NCBI RefSeq assembly: GCF_023156385.1
Contig: NZ_JAKZAK010000016.1
Coordinates: 1-64,000, forward strand
DNA from: Marinobacter xestospongiae
GTDB taxonomy: Bacteria; Pseudomonadota; Gammaproteobacteria; Pseudomonadales; Oleiphilaceae
Direction: 5' to 3'
Length of the DNA: 64,000 nt
Shown here in pieces: positions 28,942 to 37,033 of the stretch. Both the position numbers and the translations under genes were made by a program. Below the pieces are notes generated by a model. The model had not been told where the DNA came from. It saw only the letters and a program-made list of their open reading frames with translations, and made no database searches. Within the stretch, counting starts at the first letter, position 1. Each line of letters opens with the position of its first letter.

Positions 28942-30387
28942 ATGACAGACTTTTTTCCAGCCAGTAGCGAGTTCATGACCAAGCCGTTTAGCCAAAACAA
29001 CAAAAGTGGGCTGACCCGGGAGTTGATCGAAGCGCTGTTTCCGATGTTTGAGGAAGCCAGTGCCGGCGCCATCGCCGTGGATCGGGATGCCCGTATCACC
29101 TGGATCAACGCCAGTTATGCCGCCCTGCTGGGGCTGCCCGATCCCCGCGGGGTCATTGGCCAGGATGTTCGAGGTGTCATTCCCCAGACCCGGATGCATG
29201 AGGTGGTGCAGAGCGGCCAGCCGCTGCTGCTCGACATCATGGAGCACGACACCCAGCAACTGGTGGTGACCCGGCTGCCGTTCTTCAATGAGGACGGCGA
29301 CATCATGGGGGCGGTGGCGTTTGTGCTGTACGACGACCTGCAGCCACTGACCCCGTTGGTGAGCAAGTACCGCCGGCTGCACCAGGATCTGGTGGCGGCC
29401 CGTAAGGCCCTGGCGCGTAAGACCCGCGGCACCCGCTACAGCCTGGGGGATTTCGTCGGGGCCAGCCCCGCGGCGCTGGAAGTGAAGCGCCGGGCCCGCC
29501 TGGCCTCTGGCCGGGACGTGCCGGTGCTGCTGCTGGGGGAAACCGGGACCGGTAAAGAGGTGCTGGCCCAGGCCATCCACTCGGCTTCCGGACGCGCCGA
29601 CCGCCCGTTCGTGGGGGTGAATGTCGCGGCGATTCCGGAAAATCTGTTGGAAGCGGAGTTCTTCGGTGTCGCCCCCGGGGCCTACACCGGCGCGGACCGC
29701 CGCAACCGCGACGGCAAGTTCCAGCTCGCCAACGGCGGCACCCTGTTCCTGGATGAAGTGGGCGACATGCCCCTGGCACTGCAGGCCAAGCTGCTGCGGG
29801 CGCTGCAGGAAGGTGAGATCGAACCGCTGGGCTCCAACAAGGTGGTGCCGGTGAACGTGCGGGTGATAGCCGCCACCAGTCGCAACCTGGAGGTGATGAT
29901 GGCGGAGGGCAGTTTCCGTTCCGACCTTTATTACCGCCTGAACGTACTGGAAATCCCCATTCCGCCACTGCGGGATCGGCTGCCGGATCTCGGAGTGTTG
30001 TGCGAGGCCATTCTGGAAGACCTGTGTGAGGGTCTGGAGTTGCGGGGCGAGATCACCGACGCTGCGGTGTCGGCGCTGGCCGGTTACGACTGGCCCGGCA
30101 ACATCCGCGAGCTGCGCAACGTGCTGGAGCGGGCACTGACCATGGGGGAAGACTCCGGCCGCCTGGATGCCGATGCCATCTTCAAGGTGTTGCCCCGCGG
30201 CGGCAATCGGCCCTCGCCATCGCTGGTGCCGCGGCCCATCCGGCCGCTGGCCCAGACCCTGGCAGAAGCGGAGGGGCAGGCCATTGAGGAGGCCCTGGTG
30301 GCCAGCCGCGGCAACCGCACCCGGGCGGCGAAACTGTTGGGCATCTCCCGTTCGGTGTTGTACGAAAAGCTGGCGCGAATGTCCTGA
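28942..30387 (+). CDS. Sigma-54 enhancer-binding protein, HbcR-like
   Basis: A 481-residue activator: N-terminal PAS sensor (about 30-135), AAA+ domain with Walker A GETGTGKE (199-206), the sigma-54 contact loop GAYTGA (246-251; the common form is GAFTGA, and Tyr is a tolerated aromatic swap), Walker B TLFLDEVGD (267-275), and a Fis-type helix-turn-helix (about 445-478, GNRTRAAKLLGISRSVLYEKL). In Pseudomonas aeruginosa the similar protein PA2005 (HbcR) with RpoN controls 3-hydroxybutyrate catabolism. Here it lies between two sigma-54-driven units with shared palindromes. No receiver domain is present, so the PAS domain may sense a small ligand. A start at 28978 is possible. Confidence 0.93.
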   Translation: MTDFFPASSEFMTKPFSQNNKSGLTRELIEALFPMFEEASAGAIAVDRDARITWINASYAALLGLPDPRGVIGQDVRGVIPQTRMHEVVQSGQPLLLDIMEHDTQQLVVTRLPFFNEDGDIMGAVAFVLYDDLQPLTPLVSKYRRLHQDLVAARKALARKTRGTRYSLGDFVGASPAALEVKRRARLASGRDVPVLLLGETGTGKEVLAQAIHSASGRADRPFVGVNVAAIPENLLEAEFFGVAPGAYTGADRRNRDGKFQLANGGTLFLDEVGDMPLALQAKLLRALQEGEIEPLGSNKVVPVNVRVIAATSRNLEVMMAEGSFRSDLYYRLNVLEIPIPPLRDRLPDLGVLCEAILEDLCEGLELRGEITDAAVSALAGYDWPGNIRELRNVLERALTMGEDSGRLDADAIFKVLPRGGNRPSPSLVPRPIRPLAQTLAEAEGQAIEEALVASRGNRTRAAKLLGISRSVLYEKLARMS

Positions 30388-30397
30388 ATTCTGGACG
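30380..30397. promoter_or_regulatory. 18-bp palindrome, TRAP operon site A
   Basis: TGTCCTGAATTCTGGACG overlaps the last codons and stop of the activator gene (TGA at 30385-30387). It is one of three copies of the motif upstream of dctP, 20 bases before site B. Confidence 0.7.
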
Positions 30398-30399
30398 CC

Positions 30400-30417
30400 T
30401 GTCCGGTTTTCAGGACG
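30400..30417. promoter_or_regulatory. 18-bp palindrome, TRAP operon site B
   Basis: TGTCCGGTTTTCAGGACG, with arms TGTCC and GGACG around CGG...CAG. It begins 20 bases after site A, mirroring the close pair (sites 1 and 2) upstream of the hydrolase. Confidence 0.75.
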
Positions 30418-30442
30418 GGGCTTTTAGACTTCTGTCTAAGTG

Positions 30443-30460
30443 TGTCTGGAAGTCAGGACA
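30443..30460. promoter_or_regulatory. 18-bp palindrome, TRAP operon site C
   Basis: TGTCTGGAAGTCAGGACA, one mismatch in the left arm (TGTCT for TGTCC). It lies about 100 bases before the predicted transcription start, the same distance as site 3 of the hydrolase promoter. Confidence 0.7.
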
Positions 30461-30524
30461 TTTCGGTTTTCCGCTACATCGCGTTTTTTCTTTTAGTCTC
30501 CTGTTTTTATTGTATTTTTTTAGT

Positions 30525-30541
30525 TTGGCACGGTGTCTGCT
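30525..30541 (+). promoter_or_regulatory. Sigma-54 promoter of the TRAP/3HB operon
   Basis: TTGGCACGGTGTCTGCT matches TTGGCACG-N4-TTGCT with one substitution. GG is at 30527-30528 and GC at 30539-30540, exactly 12 bases apart. Predicted start near 30552. The AT-rich tract just upstream could ease DNA bending. Confidence 0.85.
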
Positions 30542-30714
30542 ATTCCTGTCAGGCAGGACGTCAGAACAACGCAGAAAACAAGAATGACGCCGACAGCTCA
30601 ACCCTACCGTCCTCAGTCTTTCCTGTTTCCTGCGCTGTCTGACTACACTCTGGCCAGACCCGCCCGACGATGCCAGGCGGGCAACCTACAAGAACAATAT
30701 TAGGAGACTTATCG

Positions 30715-31764
30715 ATGAAACTGCTCAAGGCCATGACCGGCGTTGCCGGTGCTATCGCCCTGTCCACCAGTGCCGTTGCCGACGACCTGCGCTGGAAAAT
30801 GCCCGTCGCCTTTGCCACCAACCTGCCCGGTCTGGGCTCTCCCGCTGCCTGGGTAGCTGACAACCTGACCACCGCTTCCAACGGCAGCATCCGGGTACGG
30901 GTGTATGAGCCGGGTGAGCTGGTTCCACCATTCGATATCCTGCAGTCCGTCTCCGACGGCAAGGTATCCGCCGGCTACACCTGGATCGGTTACGACCAGG
31001 GCAAGGTGCCTGCGGTACCGCTGTTCGCCGCGGTTCCCTTCGGTATGAAGCCCTGGGCCTACATTGGCTGGTACTACTACGGTGGCGGCCATGACCTGCT
31101 GCAACAGGTCTACGCCAACAAGGGCTTTAACGTCCACGCCCAGCTCTGCGGCATCATCGGGCCCGAAACGGCGGGCTGGTACGCCAACAAGATCGAAACC
31201 CTGGAAGACTACGACGGCATGAAGATCCGCTTCGCCGGTCTCGGCGGCAAGGTGCTGGAACGCCTGGGCGCGTCCGTCACCATGATTCCGGGTGGCGAGC
31301 TGTATCAGGCGCTGGAAAAAGGCACCATCGATGCCACCGAATTCTCCATGCCCGCCATCGACCAGATCCTGGGCTTCAACCAGGTGGTCAAGTACAACCT
31401 GTTCCCGGGCTGGCACCAGCAGTTCACTGCCCAGTACCTGCTGATCAACAAGGATGAGTGGGATGGCGCCAGCGAGTCCCAGCAGGCGCTGGTAGAAGCC
31501 TCCTGTACCGCCGCCACCACCCTGGGTCTGGCCGAGGGTGAGTATCGCAACGGTGCGGTGCTGGCCGGCTTCCAGGACGAAGGTGTCCAGGCTGACCAGA
31601 TCCCCCGCGAGGTACTGTTGGAGCTCAAGGCAGTGACTGAGGAAGTGCTGGAGGAGGAGTCCGAGCGTGACGCCGACTTCAAACGGGTCTACGACAGCCA
31701 GCAGGAATTCATGGAAACCTACAAGGTGTGGGACAGCCGCGCCTACCTGCCAAGCGACCTGTAA
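30715..31764 (+). CDS. dctP: TRAP transporter substrate-binding protein (DctP family)
   Basis: Periplasmic receptor of a TRAP transporter. The 349-residue protein has a signal peptide (about 1-22, ending AVADD) and a DctP fold with GGELYQALEKGTIDATEFSMPAIDQILGF, which resembles the binding loops of TakP-like proteins for mono- and keto-acids. ATG 30715 follows TAGGAGACTTATCG; an in-frame ATG at 30670 lacks a signal-like start. It is first in an operon with dctQ, dctM, bdh and aacS. I infer that the ligand is 3-hydroxybutyrate or acetoacetate. Confidence 0.92.
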   Translation: MKLLKAMTGVAGAIALSTSAVADDLRWKMPVAFATNLPGLGSPAAWVADNLTTASNGSIRVRVYEPGELVPPFDILQSVSDGKVSAGYTWIGYDQGKVPAVPLFAAVPFGMKPWAYIGWYYYGGGHDLLQQVYANKGFNVHAQLCGIIGPETAGWYANKIETLEDYDGMKIRFAGLGGKVLERLGASVTMIPGGELYQALEKGTIDATEFSMPAIDQILGFNQVVKYNLFPGWHQQFTAQYLLINKDEWDGASESQQALVEASCTAATTLGLAEGEYRNGAVLAGFQDEGVQADQIPREVLLELKAVTEEVLEEESERDADFKRVYDSQQEFMETYKVWDSRAYLPSDL

Positions 31765-31780
31765 TCCGGGGCGCGTCAAC

Positions 31781-31840
31781 CGCCAGCCGGCGTTGCCGGC
31801 CTGGCGAGCCGCAGCCATGGTCTTCCGGGATCATGGCTGC
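31781..31840 (+). other. Two intercistronic hairpins between dctP and dctQ
   Basis: Hairpin one is CGCCAGCCGGC (31781-31791) against GCCGGCCTGGCG (31795-31806), with a single bulge. Hairpin two is GCAGCCATG (31811-31819) against CATGGCTGC (31832-31840). Neither is followed by a T-run. Such structures after a binding-protein gene commonly stabilise upstream mRNA so the receptor is made in excess over the permease. Confidence 0.6.
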
Positions 31841-31875
31841 TTCGCAGTATTGGCTTGTTAAGCGAGGACTCTTCC

Positions 31876-32526
31876 ATGACGGTGTCTGATCAAGGACCCT
31901 CCGGTCACCCGACCGTGACCGATGCCGATGAGCTTATCCATCACCACACCGAACTGCCGGATACCGCTATCAGTCGCCTGCTCGACCGGGCGCTGACGGC
32001 AATCGGCAAGCTGGCCTCCTGGTTCTGGGTGGTGGTAACCGGGGTCATCATCTGGGCGGTGGTTGGCCGCTACGCCTTTGGCCAGGGCTCGGTGCTGCTG
32101 GAGGAACTGCAGTGGCACATTGCCGGCGCCGGCTGGCTGCTGGGGCTGGCGTACACCCTGGTGGTGGATGACCACGTGCGGGTGGACGTGATCCACGAGC
32201 GCCTGAGTCTGAAGACCCAGGGCTGGATTGAACTGTTCGGCCTGTTGTTACTGCTACTGCCCTTCCTGGGCATCGCGATCTACGAAATGATTCCCTACGC
32301 CCTCAGCTCCTACCAGGTCGGGGAAACCAGCCAGGCGCCCGCGGGGCTGCCCCATCGCTGGGTTCTCAAGGCCATCCTGGCCCTGGCCTTCATGCTGATT
32401 GCGTTGGCGGCGGTATCCCGCCTGTTCAAGGTGACCGCGCTGCTGTTCGGTTTTCCGCGACCGCTGAAACCGCGGACGTCGCAGCCTGAGACCCATTCAC
32501 AAGATCAACAAGGGGATGCGGCCTGA
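31876..32526 (+). CDS. dctQ: TRAP transporter small permease (DctQ)
   Basis: A 216-residue protein with four predicted helices (about 38-62, 78-98, 117-140, 165-188) in the usual DctQ layout, preceded by a cytoplasmic tail of about 35 residues. The motif LEELQWHIAGAGWLLGLAYTLVVDDHVRVDVIHERL is diagnostic. It sits between dctP and dctM; its last base is shared with the dctM start. Confidence 0.92.
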   Translation: MTVSDQGPSGHPTVTDADELIHHHTELPDTAISRLLDRALTAIGKLASWFWVVVTGVIIWAVVGRYAFGQGSVLLEELQWHIAGAGWLLGLAYTLVVDDHVRVDVIHERLSLKTQGWIELFGLLLLLLPFLGIAIYEMIPYALSSYQVGETSQAPAGLPHRWVLKAILALAFMLIALAAVSRLFKVTALLFGFPRPLKPRTSQPETHSQDQQGDAA

Positions 32527-33890
32527 TGGAGCTTGAAACCCTGTTCGTAATTGGCATGTTCCTGACCTTTGGAGCATTGCTGATGACCGGCTTCCCGGTT
32601 GCCTGGGTGCTGGGTGGTACTGCGGTGATCTGGACCGTGGTCGGTGTGGTGGCGGTGGAGAATTTCGGCGCCAACCTGTGGTTTGACTACCCCTCGTCGA
32701 TGGGGCTGGCACCGGAGCGGATCTGGGGAATCGTGGAGAGCGAAACCCTGGTGGCGCTGCCGATGTTTATCTTCATGGGCATCATGCTCGATCAGTCCGG
32801 CATTGCCGAGCGACTGATGAACAGCATGGTGAAGCTGTTCGGAGCGGTGCGTGGTGGCTATGCCGTCACGGTGATCGTGATCGGTGTGCTGCTGGCGGCC
32901 ACCACCGGCATCATCGGTGCCTCGGTGGTGCTGCTGGGCATGCTGTCCCTGCCGGTGATGATGGAGAACAAGTACGACAAGGGCTTTGCCGTCGGCACCG
33001 CCTGTGCCACCGGCACCCTGGGCATCCTGATTCCGCCGTCGATCATGCTGGTACTGATGGCGGACCGGCTGGCGGTGCCCGAGGCGTCGGTGGGCGACCT
33101 GTTCATGGGGGCCTTCCTGCCCGGTCTGATGCTGGGCACCATGTACGTCGGTTACGCCATCCTGCGACCGTTGTTGCAGCCCAATGTGGCGCCGGTGCCG
33201 GAAGGGCTTGGCAAGGTGGATATCAGTGTGATCTGGGAGGTCTGCAAGGCGGTGGTGCCCACCGCGGCGCTGATCCTGGGGGTACTGGGGTCGATCTTTG
33301 CCGGTCTGGCAACGCCGACCGAGGCCTCTGGTGTAGGGGCTCTGGGCGCGCTGTTGCTGGCGCTGTTTGCCGGTCGCCTGAACCTGCCGGTGCTGCGGTC
33401 CTCGCTCTACCAGACCACCCGCACGGCGTCGTTCATCTTTGCCATCTTCCTGGGGGCGACGGCGTTTTCGGTGGTACTGCGGGGTCTCGGCGGTGATGAG
33501 GTGATCGAGAGTGCGCTGCTGGGTCTGCCTTTCGGCCCCTATGGCGTGATCCTCACCATTCTGTTCGGGGTGTTCCTGCTGGGCTTCTTCCTCGACTGGG
33601 TGGAAATCACCCTGATCATCCTGCCGCTGGTGGCGCCGGTAGTGCAGCAGCTGGGCTTTGATCTGGTGTGGTTCACCATCCTCTTTGCGATGTGCCTGCA
33701 GACCTCGTTCCTGACGCCGCCCGTGGGTTTCGCCCTGTTCTACATCAAGGGGGTGGCGCCGCCGGAGATCAAGGTGACCGATATCTACCGGGGTGTGGTG
33801 CCGTTCATCATTATCCAGCTGGTGGCCCTGGCCATCGTGTTCCTGGTGCCGGAAATCGCGACCTGGCTGCCCAGTGTCGCCTACGACTAG
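32526..33890 (+). CDS. dctM: TRAP transporter large permease (DctM)
   Basis: The sodium-coupled large membrane subunit. The 454-residue protein has 12-13 helices and the DctM signatures ALPMFIFMGIMLDQSGIAERLM, GTLGILIPPSIMLVLMADRLAV and FLTPPVGFALFYIKGVAPPEI. ATG 32526 overlaps the dctQ stop by a base (TGATG). Function is import of the DctP ligand together with Na+. Confidence 0.94.
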   Translation: MELETLFVIGMFLTFGALLMTGFPVAWVLGGTAVIWTVVGVVAVENFGANLWFDYPSSMGLAPERIWGIVESETLVALPMFIFMGIMLDQSGIAERLMNSMVKLFGAVRGGYAVTVIVIGVLLAATTGIIGASVVLLGMLSLPVMMENKYDKGFAVGTACATGTLGILIPPSIMLVLMADRLAVPEASVGDLFMGAFLPGLMLGTMYVGYAILRPLLQPNVAPVPEGLGKVDISVIWEVCKAVVPTAALILGVLGSIFAGLATPTEASGVGALGALLLALFAGRLNLPVLRSSLYQTTRTASFIFAIFLGATAFSVVLRGLGGDEVIESALLGLPFGPYGVILTILFGVFLLGFFLDWVEITLIILPLVAPVVQQLGFDLVWFTILFAMCLQTSFLTPPVGFALFYIKGVAPPEIKVTDIYRGVVPFIIIQLVALAIVFLVPEIATWLPSVAYD

Positions 33891-33921
33891 CCCCGGTGAC
33901 GTTGTTTAAGGAGATTCAAGA

Positions 33922-34701
33922 ATGCGTTTAGACAAGCGGATTGCGCTGATCACCGGTGGTGCCCGTGGCATTGGCCGCGGCATTGCCGAGCATTATGCCC
34001 GTGAGGGCGCCTGGGTGGCGGTGGCCGATCTCGACGGCGATGCCGCCACCGACACCGCCCGCGCCATTGAGGCTGCCGGTGGCACCGCCATGGGACTGGC
34101 CATGGACGTCACCGATGAGCAGGCGGTAGATCGCGGTGTGGCGGAGATCGTCAACCAGTGGGGAGGCCTGCACATTGCGCTCGCCAATGCCGGCATCCAG
34201 CACATCGACCCGCTGGACAAGCTGGCGTTTGCCGACTGGCAGAAGGTGATGCGGGTACACCTTGACGGTGCCTTCCTGGTGACCCGGGCGGCGCTGCAGC
34301 AGATGTACGCCGGTGATGGCGGGGTGATGCTGTACATGGGCTCGGTCCACTCGCTGGAGGCGTCACCGCTGAAGGCGCCCTATGTGGCGGCCAAACACGG
34401 TATGCTCGGTCTGTGCCGGGCGGTGGCCAAGGAGGGGGCCAGCCACGGCGTCCGCAGCAACATCATTTGTCCGGGGTTTGTTCGCACGCCGCTGGTGGAC
34501 AAGCAGATTCCGGAACAGGCCAAGGAACTGGGCATCTCCGAGCAGGAGGTGATCAGCAACGTGATGTTGAAGAACACCGTCGACGGTGAGTTCACCACCG
34601 TCGAGGACGTGTCGGAACTGGCGGTGCACCTGGCTGCCTTCCCCTCGGCGGCCCTCACCGGCCAGTCGGTGGTGGTAAGCCATGGCTGGCACATGCAGTA
34701 A
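33922..34701 (+). CDS. bdhA: 3-hydroxybutyrate dehydrogenase (SDR)
   Basis: This enzyme oxidises (R)-3-hydroxybutyrate to acetoacetate with NAD+. The 259-residue short-chain dehydrogenase has GGARGIGRG (NAD-binding), the catalytic serine in [17 protein letters not shown] (Tyr and Lys) and a C-terminus [17 protein letters not shown] close to known 3HB dehydrogenases. ATG 33922 follows AAGGAGATTCAAGA. Its place between the TRAP genes and acetoacetyl-CoA synthetase supports the assignment. Confidence 0.9.
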   Translation: MRLDKRIALITGGARGIGRGIAEHYAREGAWVAVADLDGDAATDTARAIEAAGGTAMGLAMDVTDEQAVDRGVAEIVNQWGGLHIALANAGIQHIDPLDKLAFADWQKVMRVHLDGAFLVTRAALQQMYAGDGGVMLYMGSVHSLEASPLKAPYVAAKHGMLGLCRAVAKEGASHGVRSNIICPGFVRTPLVDKQIPEQAKELGISEQEVISNVMLKNTVDGEFTTVEDVSELAVHLAAFPSAALTGQSVVVSHGWHMQ

Positions 34702-34731
34702 ACGGCAGCGCGAACAGGAGAGAGCAACACC

Positions 34732-36723
34732 ATGACTGACAACCAACCCGCCGATGTCGTGTGGAGCCCCACCGAGTCGGCCCTCAACAACAGCCAGATG
34801 GCCCGTTTCAAACACTGGCTGGAGCAGCAGGGCCATGGCCCGTTTGCCGATTACCACGCCCTGCACCAGTGGTCCATCGACGATCTGGAAACCTTCTGGC
34901 AGAAGGTCTGGGACTTCTGCGGTCTGATCTGCGACCGTCCGGCCGATGCGGTGCTTGGGCGTCGTACCATGCCCGGTGCCGACTGGTTCCCCGGCATGAC
35001 CCTGAACTTCGCCGCCAACCTGTTGCGCCACGCCGAGGGTGAGCTGGCGGACCGGGAAGCCATCGTCGCCTACTGCGAAACCCGGCCTGTGCTGCGCCGC
35101 AGCTACGCCGAGCTAAAGGCGGATGTGGGGGCGCTGGAGTCGTTCCTGCGTGGCCAGGGCATTGTCGCCGGCGACCGGGTGGCCGGGGTGGTGACCAACG
35201 GCTACGAAGCCATGGTCGCGATGCTGGCGGCTACCAGTCTGGGAGCCATCTGGAGCTCGGCATCGCCGGACTTCGGGGTTGGTGCCATCAACGACCGCTT
35301 CAGCCAGATTGAACCGGCGGCGCTGGTGGTGGTGAACGGTTACGGCTACGGCGGCAAGGTGTTCCCGCGCCAGCAGGAGTTTGCCGAACTGATCGCTGGA
35401 TTGCCTTCGCTGCGTTGCGTGGTCAGTGTCCAGCAGTTGCCGGACCAGCCACCGATATCCGGTGACCGGGTGACCACCTGGGAGGACGCGCTGGCGGCCG
35501 GTGAGGGCCAGGCGCCTTCCTACACCCCGTTGCCGCCGGAGCATCCGGTCTACATCCTCTATTCCTCCGGTACCACTGGCAAACCCAAGTGCATCGTCCA
35601 TGGTGCCGGTGGGCTGTTGGTCAACCACGCCAAGGAACTGATGCTGCACGGCGACGTTGGCGCCGATGACCGTTTCCTCTACTTCACCACCTGTGGCTGG
35701 ATGATGTGGAACTGGCAAGCGTCAGCGCTGCTGACCGGGGCCGCGGTGATCACCGTCGATGGCTCGCCGGGTTATCCCGACCTCAATTTCCTGTGGCAGA
35801 CGGTGGCGGACGAAAAGGTCACCCACTTCGGCACCAGTGCCCGCTTTATTGCCGGTTGTCGCAAGGCCGAGCTGGCGCCAGCGAAGACCCTGGACCAGAG
35901 CCCGCTGCGGGTGGTGTTTTCCACCGGTTCGCCGCTGTTGCCTGAGGACTACGACTGGATCTATAGCGACGGTGCACCCCAGGCGCTGCTGGGGTCCATT
36001 GCCGGGGGCACCGATATCTGTGGCTGTTTTGTCGGCGCGACACCGTTGCTGCCGGTGCGCCGGGGCGAAATTCAGTGCCGTTTCCTGGGCGTGGATGCGG
36101 TGGCCTACGGTGACGACGGCCAGCCGGTCTCCCAGGGCCGCGGCGAGTTGGTGTGTCGCCAGCCATTGCCGTCGATGCCGGTGAGTTTCTGGAACGACAC
36201 CGATGGCAGTCGCTACCACGGCGCCTACTTCGATACCTACCCGGGGGTCTGGGCCCATGGTGACTTCATCGAGTTCACCGAGCACGGTGGCGCCATCATC
36301 TACGGTCGCTCCGACGCTACCCTCAATCCGGGCGGTGTGCGCATCGGTACCGCTGAGATCTACCGGCAGGTGGAGACCGAGGCTGCGGTGAAAGACAGCC
36401 TGGTGGTCGGACGCCAGATTGACGGCGATGTGGAAGTGGTGTTGCTGGTGGTGCCGGCCGAGGGCGAGGCTATGGATGAAGCCCTGGTGAAGCGGTTGAA
36501 GTCCCGCATCCGCGAGGGTGCCAGCCCCCGCCATGTGCCGCGGCACATTGTGCAGGTGGCGGACATTCCCTACACCCGCAGCGGCAAGAAGGTGGAGCTG
36601 GCGGTGGCCCGACTGATCAACGGTGCCGCCCGCAGTGACAACCGTGACGCCCTGGCCAACCCCCAGGCCCTGGACCAGATTGCCGAGGCGTTGTCGGCGG
36701 TTGGCCTGATGCCGGCGGGCTGA
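34732..36723 (+). CDS. aacS: Acetoacetate-CoA ligase
   Basis: AacS converts acetoacetate plus ATP and CoA to acetoacetyl-CoA, which thiolase can then split. The 663-residue acyl-adenylate enzyme shows the P-loop YSSGTTGKPKCIVHG, the A8 region YGRSDATLNPGGVRIG and the C-terminal catalytic lysine in YTRSGKKVELAV. The N-terminal NFAANLLRH is shared by acetoacetyl-CoA synthetases. It is the last gene of the dctPQM-bdh-aacS operon, 30 bases after bdh. Confidence 0.94.
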   Translation: MTDNQPADVVWSPTESALNNSQMARFKHWLEQQGHGPFADYHALHQWSIDDLETFWQKVWDFCGLICDRPADAVLGRRTMPGADWFPGMTLNFAANLLRHAEGELADREAIVAYCETRPVLRRSYAELKADVGALESFLRGQGIVAGDRVAGVVTNGYEAMVAMLAATSLGAIWSSASPDFGVGAINDRFSQIEPAALVVVNGYGYGGKVFPRQQEFAELIAGLPSLRCVVSVQQLPDQPPISGDRVTTWEDALAAGEGQAPSYTPLPPEHPVYILYSSGTTGKPKCIVHGAGGLLVNHAKELMLHGDVGADDRFLYFTTCGWMMWNWQASALLTGAAVITVDGSPGYPDLNFLWQTVADEKVTHFGTSARFIAGCRKAELAPAKTLDQSPLRVVFSTGSPLLPEDYDWIYSDGAPQALLGSIAGGTDICGCFVGATPLLPVRRGEIQCRFLGVDAVAYGDDGQPVSQGRGELVCRQPLPSMPVSFWNDTDGSRYHGAYFDTYPGVWAHGDFIEFTEHGGAIIYGRSDATLNPGGVRIGTAEIYRQVETEAAVKDSLVVGRQIDGDVEVVLLVVPAEGEAMDEALVKRLKSRIREGASPRHVPRHIVQVADIPYTRSGKKVELAVARLINGAARSDNRDALANPQALDQIAEALSAVGLMPAG

Positions 36724-36760
36724 GTCCCCGACCCTCTGGCCAGCTCACTATCCAACTTAC

Positions 36761-36799
36761 TTTCCAACCCCCTGGCGCCCTGGTCGGCGGGGTTGGAAA
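36761..36799 (+). terminator. Hairpin after aacS
   Basis: TTTCCAACCCC (36761-36771) pairs perfectly with GGGGTTGGAAA (36789-36799) across a 17-base loop. There is no T-run on the plus strand, so it may be a weak terminator or mRNA 3-prime protector. Confidence 0.5.
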
Positions 36800-37033
36800 A
36801 TTCCCGCCGTTTCCGAAACTTCCGTAAAAAAACGCCATTTCACCGGATTGTCACCGGTTCTGCCCACAATATCTAAGTTCTTATACTAAGATCTTACTCA
36901 TTCCACTGGAAAAACTGGTATCTTAGTACGCCCATCAAAAGTTCGTAATCAGTCTTTGCCGTGACCGTGGGTTCACAAGACTTCCGGTCTGGCCATGACC
37001 GTCCTGAACTCTCACACTAGCTAGAGGACGAAA
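36800..37033 (+). other. Upstream region of idh with a 9-bp dyad
   Basis: The gap between the aacS hairpin and idh is AT-richer than its flanks. TACTAAGAT (36884-36892) and ATCTTAGTA (36920-36928) form a perfect 9-bp dyad with a 27-base spacer, and a further CTAAG copy lies at 36873. This could be an operator; I cannot name the regulator. No small gene is evident. Confidence 0.5.

Larger units (their letters stand above)
30388..30714 (+). other. Regulatory intergenic region of the TRAP/3HB operon
   Basis: This 327-base gap between the activator and dctP holds sites B and C, an AT-rich stretch (30470-30525), the -24/-12 promoter and a leader of about 160 bases. No supported small gene is present. 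Confidence 0.7.
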
